Of a DNA stretch of 64,000 nucleotides, positions 26,510-35,323 are shown one piece after another. Source of the DNA: an uncultured Collinsella sp. (lineage in GTDB: Bacteria; Actinomycetota; Coriobacteriia; Coriobacteriales; Coriobacteriaceae); assembly GCA_900757595.1 (NCBI GenBank), contig CAAEOL010000042.1:1-64000 (forward strand), read 5' to 3'. Under the pieces are notes generated by a model. That model searched no databases. It was not told where the DNA came from and saw only the letters and a list, made by a program, of their open reading frames with translations. Numbering within the stretch: position 1 is the stretch's first letter; every line of letters begins with the position of its first letter. Position numbers and translations under genes: made by a program.

Positions 26510-27919
26510 TTACTCGCCCAGCAGGCTCTTGGTGATGGAAGCGGCGGCCTTCTTGCCGGCGCCCATCGCCAGAATGACCGTAGCGGCACCGGTGACGATG
26601 TCGCCGCCGGCCCAGATGCGGGGATCGGTGGTCTGGCCGGTCTCCTCGTCGGCGACGATGTAGCCCCACTTGTTGAGCTCCATCTTGCCGCCGATCTTGG
26701 CAGCGAAGGGGTTGGCGTTGGTGCCGATAGCCGAGATCGCGACGTCGCAGGGGATCTCCTCGATGGCGCCCTCGATGGGCACCGGGCGACGGCGGCCGGA
26801 CTCGTCGGGCTCGCCGAGCTCCATCTTCTGGACCTTGACGGCGCACACGGAGCCGTCCTCGCCAGCGACAAACTCGAGCGGGGAGACGAGCGGCAGAACC
26901 TCGACGCCCTCGGCCTTAGCATGGTGCAGCTCGGCGCGACGGCAGGGCATCTCGTCCTCGGTACGACGGTAGGCGATGATGGCGTGCTCGGCGCCCAGGC
27001 GCTTGGCGGTACGGACGGCGTCCATGGCCACGTTGCCGCCGCCAAAGACGACGACGTTCTTGCCGTGCTTGGTGGGGGTGTCGTACTCGGGGAACTTGTT
27101 GGCCTTCATCAGGTTCACGCGGGTGAGGTACTCGTTCGCGAAGAAGACGTTGGGCAGGTTCTCGCCGGGGACGTTGAGGAACTTGGGCAGGCCAGCGCCG
27201 GTCGCCACGTAGATGGCGTCGAAGCCCTGCTCGAACAGCTCCTCGGCCGTGGCCATGTTACCCACGACGGAGTTGTACTCAAACTTGACGCCCATGTCCT
27301 CCAGGCCGTCAATCTCGCGCTTGACGACTGCCTTGGGCAGACGGAACTCGGGGATGCCGTAGACCAGCACGCCGCCGCCGGTGAAGAAGGCCTCGAAGAC
27401 GGTGACGTCAAAGCCGTTACGGGCGAGCTCGCCGGCGCAGGTGATGCCGGACGGGCCGGAGCCGACGACAGCGACCTTCTTGCCGTTCTTGGGGGCCATC
27501 TTGGGCGTGGAGGCGAGCTCGGGGCGGTCACCCAGGAAGCGCTCGAGCTGGCCGATGGCCACGGGCTCGGACTTCTTGCCACGGATGCACTTGCCCTCGC
27601 ACTGGTTCTCCTGCGGGCAGACGCGGCCGCAGATGGCGGGAAGCATGGAGTCCTCGCGAATGGTATCGAGAGCGCCGCCGAAGTCCTTCGCGCGGATCTG
27701 CTCGATAAAGCGGGGAATGTTGATGTTGACGGGGCAGCCCTCAACACAGAACGGCTTCTTGCAGTTGAGGCAGCGCTCGGCCTCGGCCAGCGCCATCTCT
27801 TCGGTGAAGCCCTTGTCGACGGGGCGGAAGTCGCAGGCGCGCTCGGCAGCAGGCTCCTCGTTATCGGGGGTGCGGGGCGACTTCATATCGGCAACGAAAC
27901 GACCGTTAACTAGTGGCAT
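26510..27919 (-). CDS. nfnB: NfnB-like NADPH-dependent oxidoreductase (GltD/GltA family)
   Basis: A 469-aa flavoprotein. The N-terminal Fe-S domain has two Cys groups (CLNCKKPFCVEGCPVNINIPRFI and CGRVCPQENQCEGKC). The FAD site is VAVVGSGPSGITCAGELARNGFDVTVFE and the NADPH site VVFGGGNVAMDAVRTAKRLGAE. This is the GltD/GltA architecture. Directly coupled to an NfnA-type gene, it best fits the large subunit of the electron-bifurcating ferredoxin/NADH:NADP+ transhydrogenase; stand-alone glutamate synthase function is less likely because no large GltB subunit is nearby. Confidence 0.88.
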   Translation of the reverse strand: MPLVNGRFVADMKSPRTPDNEEPAAERACDFRPVDKGFTEEMALAEAERCLNCKKPFCVEGCPVNINIPRFIEQIRAKDFGGALDTIREDSMLPAICGRVCPQENQCEGKCIRGKKSEPVAIGQLERFLGDRPELASTPKMAPKNGKKVAVVGSGPSGITCAGELARNGFDVTVFEAFFTGGGVLVYGIPEFRLPKAVVKREIDGLEDMGVKFEYNSVVGNMATAEELFEQGFDAIYVATGAGLPKFLNVPGENLPNVFFANEYLTRVNLMKANKFPEYDTPTKHGKNVVVFGGGNVAMDAVRTAKRLGAEHAIIAYRRTEDEMPCRRAELHHAKAEGVEVLPLVSPLEFVAGEDGSVCAVKVQKMELGEPDESGRRRPVPIEGAIEEIPCDVAISAIGTNANPFAAKIGGKMELNKWGYIVADEETGQTTDPRIWAGGDIVTGAATVILAMGAGKKAAASITKSLLGE

Positions 27920-28749
27920 GCGCAGCTCTTTTCCTCATAGGCCTTGAGGGACTCGCCCTCTTCGGAACGGTAAGCGGCCTGGCGGGCGCGAAGGTCATCC
28001 CAGTCGACCAGGGTGGCATCGAAGTCGGGGCCGTCGACGCAAGCGAACTTGGTCACGCCGCCCACCTCGACGCGGCAGCAGCCGCACATGCCGGTGCCGT
28101 CAACCATGATGGGGTTGAGGGACGCGGTAATGGGGGTGTCGTACTTCTGGGCGGTGAGGGTCGAGAACTTCATCATCGGAACGGGGCCGACGCAGAAGAC
28201 CTGGCTCACGGCCTTGTCCTGCAGCAGGCGCTCCAGCGGAGCGGTGACAACGCCCTGCTCGCCGTAGGAGCCGTCATCGGTGGTGATATGGATGTGGTCC
28301 TCGTCGAGGAGCTCGCGGAACTGGTCCTCCATGAGCAGGAGGTCCTTGGTGCGGGCGCCCATGATGGCGTGGACCTCGTGGCCGGTCTCGACCAGGTGCT
28401 TGGCGACCGGGAAGGCAATTGCCAGGCCGACGCCGCCGCCAATGACGGCGCAGGGGCCCTCGGCCATCTCGGTGGGAACGCCCAGCGGGCCCACGACGTC
28501 GCGCAGTGACTCGCCGGCCTCATAGGTGGAAAGCATCTCGGTGGTCTTGCCGATCACCATGAAGATGAACTCGACCCAGCCCTCGTCACCGTTCCAACCA
28601 GCTAGGGTAAACGGGACGCGCTCGCCCGTCTCGTTGGCGCGAACCATGAGGAACTGTCCAGCGTGCGCATGCTTGGCGATCGCGGGCGCCTCGATGCGGA
28701 ACTTGAACACCTTCTCCGAGAACTGCGTCTTCTCCAGGATCTTATACAT
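27910..28749 (-). CDS. nfnA: NfnA-like ferredoxin-NADP+ reductase subunit (sulfide/dihydroorotate dehydrogenase-like)
   Basis: A 279-aa FAD/NAD-binding subunit with a [2Fe-2S] site. The FAD domain starts FKFRIEAPAIAKHAHAGQFLMVRANETGERVPFTLAGW. The nucleotide domain has GPCAVIGGGVGLAIAFPVAKHL. The C-terminal Cys set is GTGMCGCCRVEVGGVTKFACVDGP. The gene overlaps nfnB by 10 bp. Together they would couple NADH and reduced ferredoxin oxidation to NADPH formation, as in other anaerobes. Confidence 0.88.
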   Translation of the reverse strand: MYKILEKTQFSEKVFKFRIEAPAIAKHAHAGQFLMVRANETGERVPFTLAGWNGDEGWVEFIFMVIGKTTEMLSTYEAGESLRDVVGPLGVPTEMAEGPCAVIGGGVGLAIAFPVAKHLVETGHEVHAIMGARTKDLLLMEDQFRELLDEDHIHITTDDGSYGEQGVVTAPLERLLQDKAVSQVFCVGPVPMMKFSTLTAQKYDTPITASLNPIMVDGTGMCGCCRVEVGGVTKFACVDGPDFDATLVDWDDLRARQAAYRSEEGESLKAYEEKSCACH

Positions 28750-28920
28750 AGAACCCCTCTCTTGTTAGGGCCGCCGAACCGTGCCTCCACGGAAATGGAC
28801 GGTAGCCCGAGTAAAACCGTACGCGCACAGGCGTTGTGCAGACATACGGTGCAAATTATACCCTCATGGACATGCTGTTTACGTGTGTCTTCGGCGGTTG
28901 GGAAAAGGGTTTATCCACTT

Positions 28921-29124
28921 CGACCTACCAAATAGGGATAGGTTTATTTTGGTCGGTTTTATCAGGCAAAACGGCAAAGGGGGCCGGCCTCGGGTTGTGA
29001 TGAGGCCGGCCCCCTTTGGGGTGTTATGCGTGTATGGCGGCGCGGGGTTTATTGCGATGCGGCCACCGGGGCGTTTCCGCAGATAAAACCTGCCAAAATA
29101 AACCTGTCCCTAAACGGTAGGTTT
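28921..29124. repeat. about 40-bp inverted arms around a terminator
   Basis: Left arm 28921-28964 and right arm 29082-29124 share the core GGTTTATTTTGG and the outer CCTACC/GGTAGG as an imperfect inverted repeat. A GC-rich terminator lies between them. The same core appears after purF (17352-17394). The right arm ends at the pth stop codon. The remaining spacer up to nfnA (28750-28920) has no gene. Confidence 0.8.
28976..29017. terminator. bidirectional terminator downstream of pth
   Basis: A perfect stem AAAGGGGGCCGGCCTC / GAGGCCGGCCCCCTTT with a 10-nt loop. On the minus strand it would end the pth transcript before the nfnAB promoter region. Confidence 0.8.
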
Positions 29125-29753
29125 TAGTGCTTGCCGTTGGCGGAGGCGGCGCCGTTGACGTGGTCGCGGGCGTAGATTACGCCGTGGACGATGGCCAGAC
29201 CGGCGGCATCTGCGGCGCGGGCGCAGGTGTCCTGGAAGTCCTCGGCCTCGCGGGCGCGCAGCTGCTTGAGCACATAGTCTGCCACGGCCATCTTGCCGGG
29301 AGGGTTGCCGATGCCGGTGCGGATACGGCTAAAGTCGCGGCTGCCCATCTTGTCGATGATGGAGCGCAGGCCGTTGTGACCGGCATGGCCTCCGCCCACC
29401 TTGACGCGCACGTCACCGGCGGGAATGTCGAGCTCGTCGTGAATCACGAGCAGCTCCTCGGCCTTGATCTTGTACTCGCGGCAGAGCTTGGAGATGGGTC
29501 CGCCCGAGGTGTTCATGTACGACTGCGGCTTGACCAGCACGATCTGGCGCTTGCCACCCTCTTCCTCGGGATCGTTGATGTTGATGAGTGCGACCTCGGC
29601 GCCGGCCTGGTTTTTCCAGTACGTGACACCGGCCTGACGGGCCAGCTCATCGATCGCCTTAAAGCCGGCGTTGTGGCGGGTCTCGGCATATTCCTCACCC
29701 GGGTTGCCAAGTCCGGCAACCATGCGAATCTTAAGCGGCTGTGCAGCTGCCAT
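29124..29753 (-). CDS. pth: peptidyl-tRNA hydrolase
   Basis: A 209-aa enzyme recycling peptidyl-tRNA. Seen: MVAGLGNPGEEYAETRHNAGF with the catalytic His in RHNAGF, VKPQSYMNTSGGPI, VIHDELDIPAGDVRVKVGGGHAGHNGLRSI and RIRTGIGNPPGK. The ATG at 29753 (MAAAQPL) is chosen; the frame extends 7 codons further. It lies downstream of prs on the same strand. Confidence 0.95.
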   Translation of the reverse strand: MAAAQPLKIRMVAGLGNPGEEYAETRHNAGFKAIDELARQAGVTYWKNQAGAEVALININDPEEEGGKRQIVLVKPQSYMNTSGGPISKLCREYKIKAEELLVIHDELDIPAGDVRVKVGGGHAGHNGLRSIIDKMGSRDFSRIRTGIGNPPGKMAVADYVLKQLRAREAEDFQDTCARAADAAGLAIVHGVIYARDHVNGAASANGKH

Positions 29754-29869
29754 ATTTGTCCTTCCGTTACACATAAAAGTTTAATCAACGACAAAGGCTA
29801 CCACGCCCGCCGAAGGCGAGGAAAGGTTGCAGCAAAGTCATTTCAGAAAACAGCTGCCCCGAGACAGCA

Positions 29870-29974
29870 GGAAGCCCCGGACACGCCGGGAGGGGTTATC
29901 AAAGCGAACATCCCGCAGCCGCAAAGCGGCGAGGACGTTCGCGTGATAACCCCGCAGGCGCGTCCGGGGCTTCC
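29870..29974. repeat. 105-bp nested hairpin between prs and pth
   Basis: Outer GGAAGCCCCGGAC / GTCCGGGGCTTCC, then GGGGTTATCA/TGATAACCCC, GCGAAC/GTTCGC, and a central CCGC...GCGG hairpin, all about one centre. It fills most of the spacer between the prs stop and the pth start and could process or attenuate the shared transcript (inference). Confidence 0.8.
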
Positions 29975-29997
29975 GGAGGGATGCGAGGGTCGAGCGA

Positions 29998-30984
29998 CTA
30001 CAGCGCGAAGTCGCCGCCGACGAGCGTGGAGACGGGCTCCTCGTGGTAAACGGCGGAGATGGCCTGAGCGAACTCCTCGGCGACCGAGATAGTCTTGATC
30101 TTGCCGCCGACCTCGACGGGGATGGCGTCGGTGACGACGCACTCGACGATGGGGGCATCGTTCAGGCGCTCGATGGCCGGACCGGAGAAGATGCCGTGGG
30201 TGGCGCAGACGTAGATGTCGCCGGCGCCCATAGCCTTGAGCTCCTTGACGTTGGCGCACAGGGTGCCAGCAGTGTCGATCATGTCGTCGTTGATGATGCA
30301 GGTCTTGCCCTTGATGTCACCGATGATGCCCATGACCTCGGCGGCGTTGTGGCGCGGACGGCCCTTGTGGGCGATGGCCAGGTCGCAGCCGAGCATGTCG
30401 GACAGCTTCTTGGCGGCCTTGGCGCGACCCACGTCGGGGGAGACGACAACCAGGTTGTCGGTGTCGAAGTGCATGTCGTTGTAGTACTGGCCAAATAGCG
30501 GCAGTGCGGACAGGTGGTTAACCGGGATATCGAAGAAGCCCTGGATCTGGCCCTGGTGCAGGTCGAGGGTGATGATGCGGTTGACGCCGGCACGCTCGAG
30601 CAGGTTGGCGACGAGGCGGGCGGTGATGGGCTCGCGCGGGCCGGCCTTGCGGTCCTGGCGGGCATAGCCGTAGTGGGTGATAACGGCGGTGATGGAGCGG
30701 GCGGATGCGCGCTTGGCAGCGTCGGTGGCGATGAGCAGCTCCATGAGCATGTCGTTGACGTTGCCGCCGGCCACGGACTGAATCAGGAAGACGTCGGCGC
30801 CGCGGACGGTCTCGTCGTAGCGGGCGTAAATCTCACCGTTGGCGAACTGCTTTAGCGTAAGGCCCGAAAGCTCGACCCCAAGGTACTCAGCAATCTTCTG
30901 AGCGAGGGGACGGTTGGAGGAACCGGAATACACGCGGATGGACTTGCGCATATTCTCCGACTTCTCGGGATCATTAATCGGCAT
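29998..30984 (-). CDS. prs: ribose-phosphate pyrophosphokinase
   Basis: A 328-aa PRPP synthetase (ribose-5-P + ATP to PRPP), feeding purF and related pathways. Seen: IRVYSGSSNRPLAQKIAEYLG, DVFLIQSV, HYGYARQDRK, LDLHQGQIQGFFDIPVNHL, VVVSPDVGRAKAAKKLS and the PRPP loop INDDMIDTAGTL. AAGGAGAAGGGTA precedes the ATG. It lies after glmU, a common order in Gram-positives. Confidence 0.96.
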   Translation of the reverse strand: MPINDPEKSENMRKSIRVYSGSSNRPLAQKIAEYLGVELSGLTLKQFANGEIYARYDETVRGADVFLIQSVAGGNVNDMLMELLIATDAAKRASARSITAVITHYGYARQDRKAGPREPITARLVANLLERAGVNRIITLDLHQGQIQGFFDIPVNHLSALPLFGQYYNDMHFDTDNLVVVSPDVGRAKAAKKLSDMLGCDLAIAHKGRPRHNAAEVMGIIGDIKGKTCIINDDMIDTAGTLCANVKELKAMGAGDIYVCATHGIFSGPAIERLNDAPIVECVVTDAIPVEVGGKIKTISVAEEFAQAISAVYHEEPVSTLVGGDFAL

Positions 30985-31128
30985 TACCCTTCTCCTTTAT
31001 ACATCGAATGCCATATAGATGCCTTGTTGCATTGTAACCGCGCGGCGGGGTTTATCGGGTCCTGATAACGTCTTTACCGCCAACGGACACGAACCGACCA
31101 CTCATCCGGTTGCGCAGGTCACGATAGA

Positions 31129-31165
31129 AAAAGGAGCCGCCCCCATGGAGCAGCTCCTTTTGTGC
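31129..31165 (-). terminator. terminator between glmU and prs
   Basis: AAAAGGAGC / GCTCCTTTT hairpin 12 bp after the glmU stop; on the minus strand the A-run becomes a T-tail. Confidence 0.7.
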
Positions 31166-31176
31166 TTGGTAAAACG

Positions 31177-32589
31177 TTATACCTCGTCGTCCTCGTGCAG
31201 GCGGCGGCGGTAATCGGCGGCCCAGCCCTCAATATTTACCTGACGGGCGCGGCCCAGACCGAGCGCGTCTGCCGGGACCGGCTCGGTGATGACGGAGCCA
31301 GCGGCCACGAGCGCGCCGTCGCCGATCTGGGCGGGCGCGACCATCATGGTGTCGGAGCCAATGAAGGCGTCCTTGCCGATGACGGTCTTGTGCTTGTGCA
31401 CGCCATCGTAGTTGCAGGTGATGGAGCCCGCGCCCACGTTGACGCCGGAGCCCATGGTGGTGTCGCCGATGTAGGACAGGTGCGGTACCTTTGAGCCCTC
31501 GCCGATCGTGGACTTCTTGATCTCCACGTGCGTGCCGGCCTTGGAGCCGTCGAGCATGTGGGTGCCCGGGCGCAGGTAGGCGCGCGGGCCGCAGTCGACG
31601 CCGTTCTCGATGACGGCCTCGATGGCGATGGTCTCGTCGATGACGCAGCCGCTGCCGACGGTGGTGTCGGTGAGGCGGCTGTTGGGGCCGAGCTGGCACT
31701 CTTCGCCCACGGTGACGTGGCCGATCAGGTGCGTCTGCGGCCACACGACGGTATCGCGGCCGATAACGGCATCGGGGCCGATCCAGGCCTGCGTGGGGTC
31801 GATGAAGGTAACGCCCTCGGCCATCCAGTGCTCGTTGATGCGGTCGCGCGCGATGGCGGTGAGCTGTGCGAGCTGGATGCGGCTGTTGACGCCCAGGCCG
31901 TCGCGGTAGTCGTCGCAGTGGAAGATGGAGACTGCCTGGCCGTGACCCTTGAGGATTTCGAGCATGTCGGGCAGGTAGTACTCGGACTGCGCGTTGTCGT
32001 TGCCGATCTCGTTAATGTGGGCGGCAAGCTGTGCGCCGTCGAAGGCGTAGCAGCCGGCGTTGCACTCGAGTAGCTCGGCGGCCTGCTCGGGCGTGCAGTC
32101 CTTCTGTTCGATGATGCGCTCGATCTGACCGTCGGCGCCCAGCTTGATGCGGCCGTAGCCAAAAGGATCGGGCGGGGTCATGGTCATGACGGTGCAGGCG
32201 AGCTCGCCGGTGGCGACGGTCTGTGCGAACTTGGCGACGGTGTCGGCGGTGATGAGCGGCAGGTCGCCGTTGAGCACGACGACGGGGCCTTGCGTGATGC
32301 CGCAGGCCTCGAGCGCGACCTTTACGGCGTGGCCGGTGCCCAGGCGCTCGGTCTGCTCGACGCACTCGACTTTGGTGGCGCTGTTGGCGTAGGCGCCGTC
32401 GATGAGGGCGCGCATCTCGTCGGCGTGGCTGCCGATGACGACCACGACGCGGCTGCAGCCGGCCTTGATGGTGGCGTCGACGATCCACTGAACCATGGGC
32501 TTGCCCAGGATCTTGTGCGAAACCTTGCAGTGGTTCGACTTCATGCGGGTGCCCTTGCCGGCAGCGAGGATAATTGCGGTTGCGTCCAT
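31177..32589 (-). CDS. glmU: bifunctional UDP-GlcNAc pyrophosphorylase / glucosamine-1-P acetyltransferase
   Basis: A 470-aa enzyme making UDP-GlcNAc for the cell wall. The N-terminal uridyltransferase shows IILAAGKGTRMKSNHCKVSHKILGKPMVQW and VLNGDLPLIT. The C-terminal half is a left-handed beta-helix of hexapeptide repeats with LSYIGDTTMGSGVNVGAGSITCNYDG. The start at 32589 follows AACAGGAGATCAC; the open frame beyond it to 32817 is spurious. Confidence 0.96.
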   Translation of the reverse strand: MDATAIILAAGKGTRMKSNHCKVSHKILGKPMVQWIVDATIKAGCSRVVVVIGSHADEMRALIDGAYANSATKVECVEQTERLGTGHAVKVALEACGITQGPVVVLNGDLPLITADTVAKFAQTVATGELACTVMTMTPPDPFGYGRIKLGADGQIERIIEQKDCTPEQAAELLECNAGCYAFDGAQLAAHINEIGNDNAQSEYYLPDMLEILKGHGQAVSIFHCDDYRDGLGVNSRIQLAQLTAIARDRINEHWMAEGVTFIDPTQAWIGPDAVIGRDTVVWPQTHLIGHVTVGEECQLGPNSRLTDTTVGSGCVIDETIAIEAVIENGVDCGPRAYLRPGTHMLDGSKAGTHVEIKKSTIGEGSKVPHLSYIGDTTMGSGVNVGAGSITCNYDGVHKHKTVIGKDAFIGSDTMMVAPAQIGDGALVAAGSVITEPVPADALGLGRARQVNIEGWAADYRRRLHEDDEV

Positions 32590-32776
32590 GTGATCTCCTG
32601 TTACGTTATAGAGACGTGTGTTTGGAAACGATACACGGCGCAATATGATACCGCAGGCATATGATGAGCGCGTAACGATTGACGCATGGCGGCCGATGTC
32701 GGTGCCGCGGGCGCGGCGTTTGCGCTGGTTGTGTATGGCGCCGGCGGCGCTACGCCGTTGGCGTTTGAGCGAGGGG

Positions 32777-33676
32777 ATGAGGGTGCCCGTGGATATCATG
32801 CGAGAGGAATCGGGCAACGAGCCCGTCGCGGCATTCGCGATGTCGCATCCGGCGGTGCCGGCACTCTACATGGTGCTGACGCTGGGGCTCACCATGTTCT
32901 CGATGCAACCGGTGCTGATCGCGCTGTCGCTCGCGGGCGGGTTGGCGTATGGATTTGCGACGCGCGGGGCTGCCCGCACGTTGGGCGCGCTTCGCTGGCA
33001 GCTGCCGGTGATTTTGATCATTGCACTGGTCAACCCGCTGTTTAGCGCCTCGGGCTCGACGGAGCTGTTCCGTATTGGTATGCGCGCGGTGTATCTGGAG
33101 AGCATGGTATACGGCCTGTGCATGGGCGGGCTGTTTGTGGCGAGCGTGCTGTGGTTTGAGGCCGCGGCGTCGATGCTCGAATACGACAAGGTGCTCGCGC
33201 TGCTGGGTAATGCCGCACCGTTGATTGCGCTCATGATCTCGATGTGCATGCGGCTTATCCCGCAGTTTTTGCGCCGCGGTCGTACGGTGCTGGCGGTGCA
33301 GGATGCGATTGATGTGCCGGGCCGCGCGCCGGCCGACCCCGTACGCTCGCGCCTGCGGGCGTCGAGCGTGTTGATGGGCTGGGGCATGGAAGATTCGCTG
33401 GAGCGCGCGGACGCGATGCGCTCGCGCGGGTGGGGTGCCGCGACGCGTCGTACGACGTATGCGCGGTATCGGCTGGGGCGCAGCGACGTTGCCGCGCTGG
33501 TTGGGCTTGCGCTGTTTGGCGTGGTCACGGTGGCAGTGGCGTGGACCGCGACGACGCAGTATTCGTTTTATCCGCAGCTCTCGGTGCCGGCGCCGTGGCC
33601 GGGCTATGTCGTGTACGCTGCCTGGATGGTGCTGCCTTGCGCGTTGCACGCGATTGATGAGAAGAGGTTTGGCTGA
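32777..33676 (+). CDS. ECF transporter transmembrane component EcfT
   Basis: An integral membrane protein of about 299 aa, CbiQ/EcfT family. Hydrophobic segments include ALYMVLTLGLTMFSMQPVLIALSLAGG and WQLPVILIIALVNPLF. Coupling motifs of EcfT are visible: LGNAAPLIALMISMCMRLIPQFLRRGRTVLAVQDA and MEDSLERADAMRSRGWG. The exact start is uncertain (ATG 32777, GTG 32789 or ATG 32798). Its TGA overlaps the EcfA ATG by one base. Confidence 0.85.
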   Translation: MRVPVDIMREESGNEPVAAFAMSHPAVPALYMVLTLGLTMFSMQPVLIALSLAGGLAYGFATRGAARTLGALRWQLPVILIIALVNPLFSASGSTELFRIGMRAVYLESMVYGLCMGGLFVASVLWFEAAASMLEYDKVLALLGNAAPLIALMISMCMRLIPQFLRRGRTVLAVQDAIDVPGRAPADPVRSRLRASSVLMGWGMEDSLERADAMRSRGWGAATRRTTYARYRLGRSDVAALVGLALFGVVTVAVAWTATTQYSFYPQLSVPAPWPGYVVYAAWMVLPCALHAIDEKRFG

Positions 33677-35319
33677 TGGCTCGGTTGGATAGGGGCCCGG
33701 TGTCGGGCGCGGCGTGCGGCCCGGATATTCCGGCGATTGAGGTACGGGGCCTGAGCTTTACCTACCCCGGGGCTGAGGCGCTGGTGCTCGACGGGCTCGA
33801 CTGGTCTGTTCCCCAAGGTGCGTTTGCACTGCTCGTTGGCGGTACCGGGTCGGGCAAGTCGACGCTGCTCTCGCTGCTCAAACCCGAGATCGCGCCGATG
33901 GGCGAATGCGCCGGCGAGCTGTGCGTGCTGGGTGAGAGCGTTGCCGATATGGACGTTCGGGCGTCCGCAGAGCGCATGGGCTATGTGTTTCAGGATCCCG
34001 AGAACCAGATCGTGTGTGAAACCGTGTGGCACGAGATGGCGTTTGGCCTGGAAAACTTAGGTATGTCGCGCGACGAGATGCGCCGTCGCGTGGCCGAGAC
34101 CAGCTATTTCTTTGGGTTGGAGGATTGGCTCCACCGCGATACCGATACGCTTTCGGGCGGACGCAAGCAGATGCTGTCGCTGGCGGCCGTGCTGGCGTTG
34201 CGCCCGCGCGTACTACTGCTCGACGAGCCTACGTCCCAACTGGATCCCGTTGCCGAGAAGAGTTTTCTGCATGCGCTGTTTCGCGTGAATCGCGAGTTGG
34301 GCTGCACGGTTGTTGTGGCGACGCACCAGCCGCGCCCGATGCTCGAATACGCGACATGTGCGTACCGGATTGAGGACGGTCACGTGCGCGAGGTGGCGGA
34401 TATGGCTTCTTTGGGACGCCGAGAATCGCTGTTTTCCGACGACATGTTGGGGTGGGGTGCCGTCCGATGTGCAAAAAACGGAGTATTCAGCAGGCGTGAG
34501 GACAATTTGGGCTCTCTGGAGCCGCCCGGGGACGTATCGAGCGCGAAAAAAAGCTCGGAATTGGACAAATCGTCCGAATTTGTGGCGCAAACGTCGCTCG
34601 AGAACGGCTCGGAAGCCTTCCCGCGCACGGATGGAAGCAGAATACTCCAAAAAATGCACGCTGGGTCGGCTACCACCCTGTCGGAAGGCTGGTTTCGCTA
34701 CGATCGCGCGTGCGGTTGGGTGCTGCGCGGGCTCGATGCGTCGTTTTCGGCTGGCGCGGTGCATGCAGTCGTGGGCGGAAACGGCTGCGGCAAGTCGACG
34801 ATGCTTTCGGTGCTGGCCAAGACTGCCAAGCTGCAGCGTGGTCGTATGGTGCGCGGGGCGGCCTCGGCTGCGCTGCTGCCGCAGAACCCCAAGGCCCTGC
34901 TGGTTGCCGAGACGGTGCGCGACGAGCTGATGGAATGGGCCTCGACCTGCGGATATGACGAGAACTTGGCGCGGGAGCGTGCGGCGCAACTGGGATTGGA
35001 CGGCCTGGAGACGCGCCACCCCTACGATCTTTCGGGCGGACAGCGCCAGCTGCTTGCGTTGGCAAAGCTGCTGCTGATCGGCCCCGAGCTGCTGTTGCTT
35101 GATGAGCCCACCAAGGGCCTTGACCTGGCAAGTCGCTGCATTATCGCCCGCGCCCTGCGTGACCATGCGAAGGCTGGCGGCACCGTCATTATGGCCACGC
35201 ACGATCTGGATTTTGCCGAGCAGGTTGCCGATGACATTGCTATGATGTTTGGCGGCGAGATCGCCTGCATGGAGCCGCCGACCGACTTCTTTGCCGACAA
35301 CGTGTTTTATAGGGCGTGA
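33676..35319 (+). CDS. fused double ATPase of an ECF transporter (EcfA-EcfA')
   Basis: A 547-aa protein with two ABC domains. Domain 1 (about 15-245): Walker A VGGTGSGKST, Q-loop FQDPENQIV, signature LSGGRKQ, Walker B LLLDEPTSQLD. Domain 2 (about 335-540): GGNGCGKST, LPQNPKALLV, LSGGQRQ, LLLDEPTKGLD. The fusion removes the need for separate EcfA1/EcfA2. The linker (about 265-330), rich in Ser/Glu/Lys, is encoded by a 191-bp palindromic element (34469-34659) that keeps the frame open. Confidence 0.9.
   Translation: MARLDRGPVSGAACGPDIPAIEVRGLSFTYPGAEALVLDGLDWSVPQGAFALLVGGTGSGKSTLLSLLKPEIAPMGECAGELCVLGESVADMDVRASAERMGYVFQDPENQIVCETVWHEMAFGLENLGMSRDEMRRRVAETSYFFGLEDWLHRDTDTLSGGRKQMLSLAAVLALRPRVLLLDEPTSQLDPVAEKSFLHALFRVNRELGCTVVVATHQPRPMLEYATCAYRIEDGHVREVADMASLGRRESLFSDDMLGWGAVRCAKNGVFSRREDNLGSLEPPGDVSSAKKSSELDKSSEFVAQTSLENGSEAFPRTDGSRILQKMHAGSATTLSEGWFRYDRACGWVLRGLDASFSAGAVHAVVGGNGCGKSTMLSVLAKTAKLQRGRMVRGAASAALLPQNPKALLVAETVRDELMEWASTCGYDENLARERAAQLGLDGLETRHPYDLSGGQRQLLALAKLLLIGPELLLLDEPTKGLDLASRCIIARALRDHAKAGGTVIMATHDLDFAEQVADDIAMMFGGEIACMEPPTDFFADNVFYRA
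34469..34659. repeat. 191-bp palindromic element inside the EcfA linker
   Basis: The left arm 34469-34491 starts GTGCAAAAAACGGAGTATTC and the right arm 34637-34659 contains GAATACTCCAAAAAATGCAC. They are reverse complements apart from an A/T tract and one more base. A second nested pair GAATTGGAC / GTCCGAATT (34558-34566, 34572-34580) shares roughly the same centre. No stop codon occurs in the host frame. Confidence 0.75.
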
Positions 35320-35323
35320 TGGG

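Noticed and set aside
32590..32776. cobalamin, thiamine or riboflavin riboswitch before the ECF genes
   Set aside because: No recognisable conserved box was seen; the substrate stays open.
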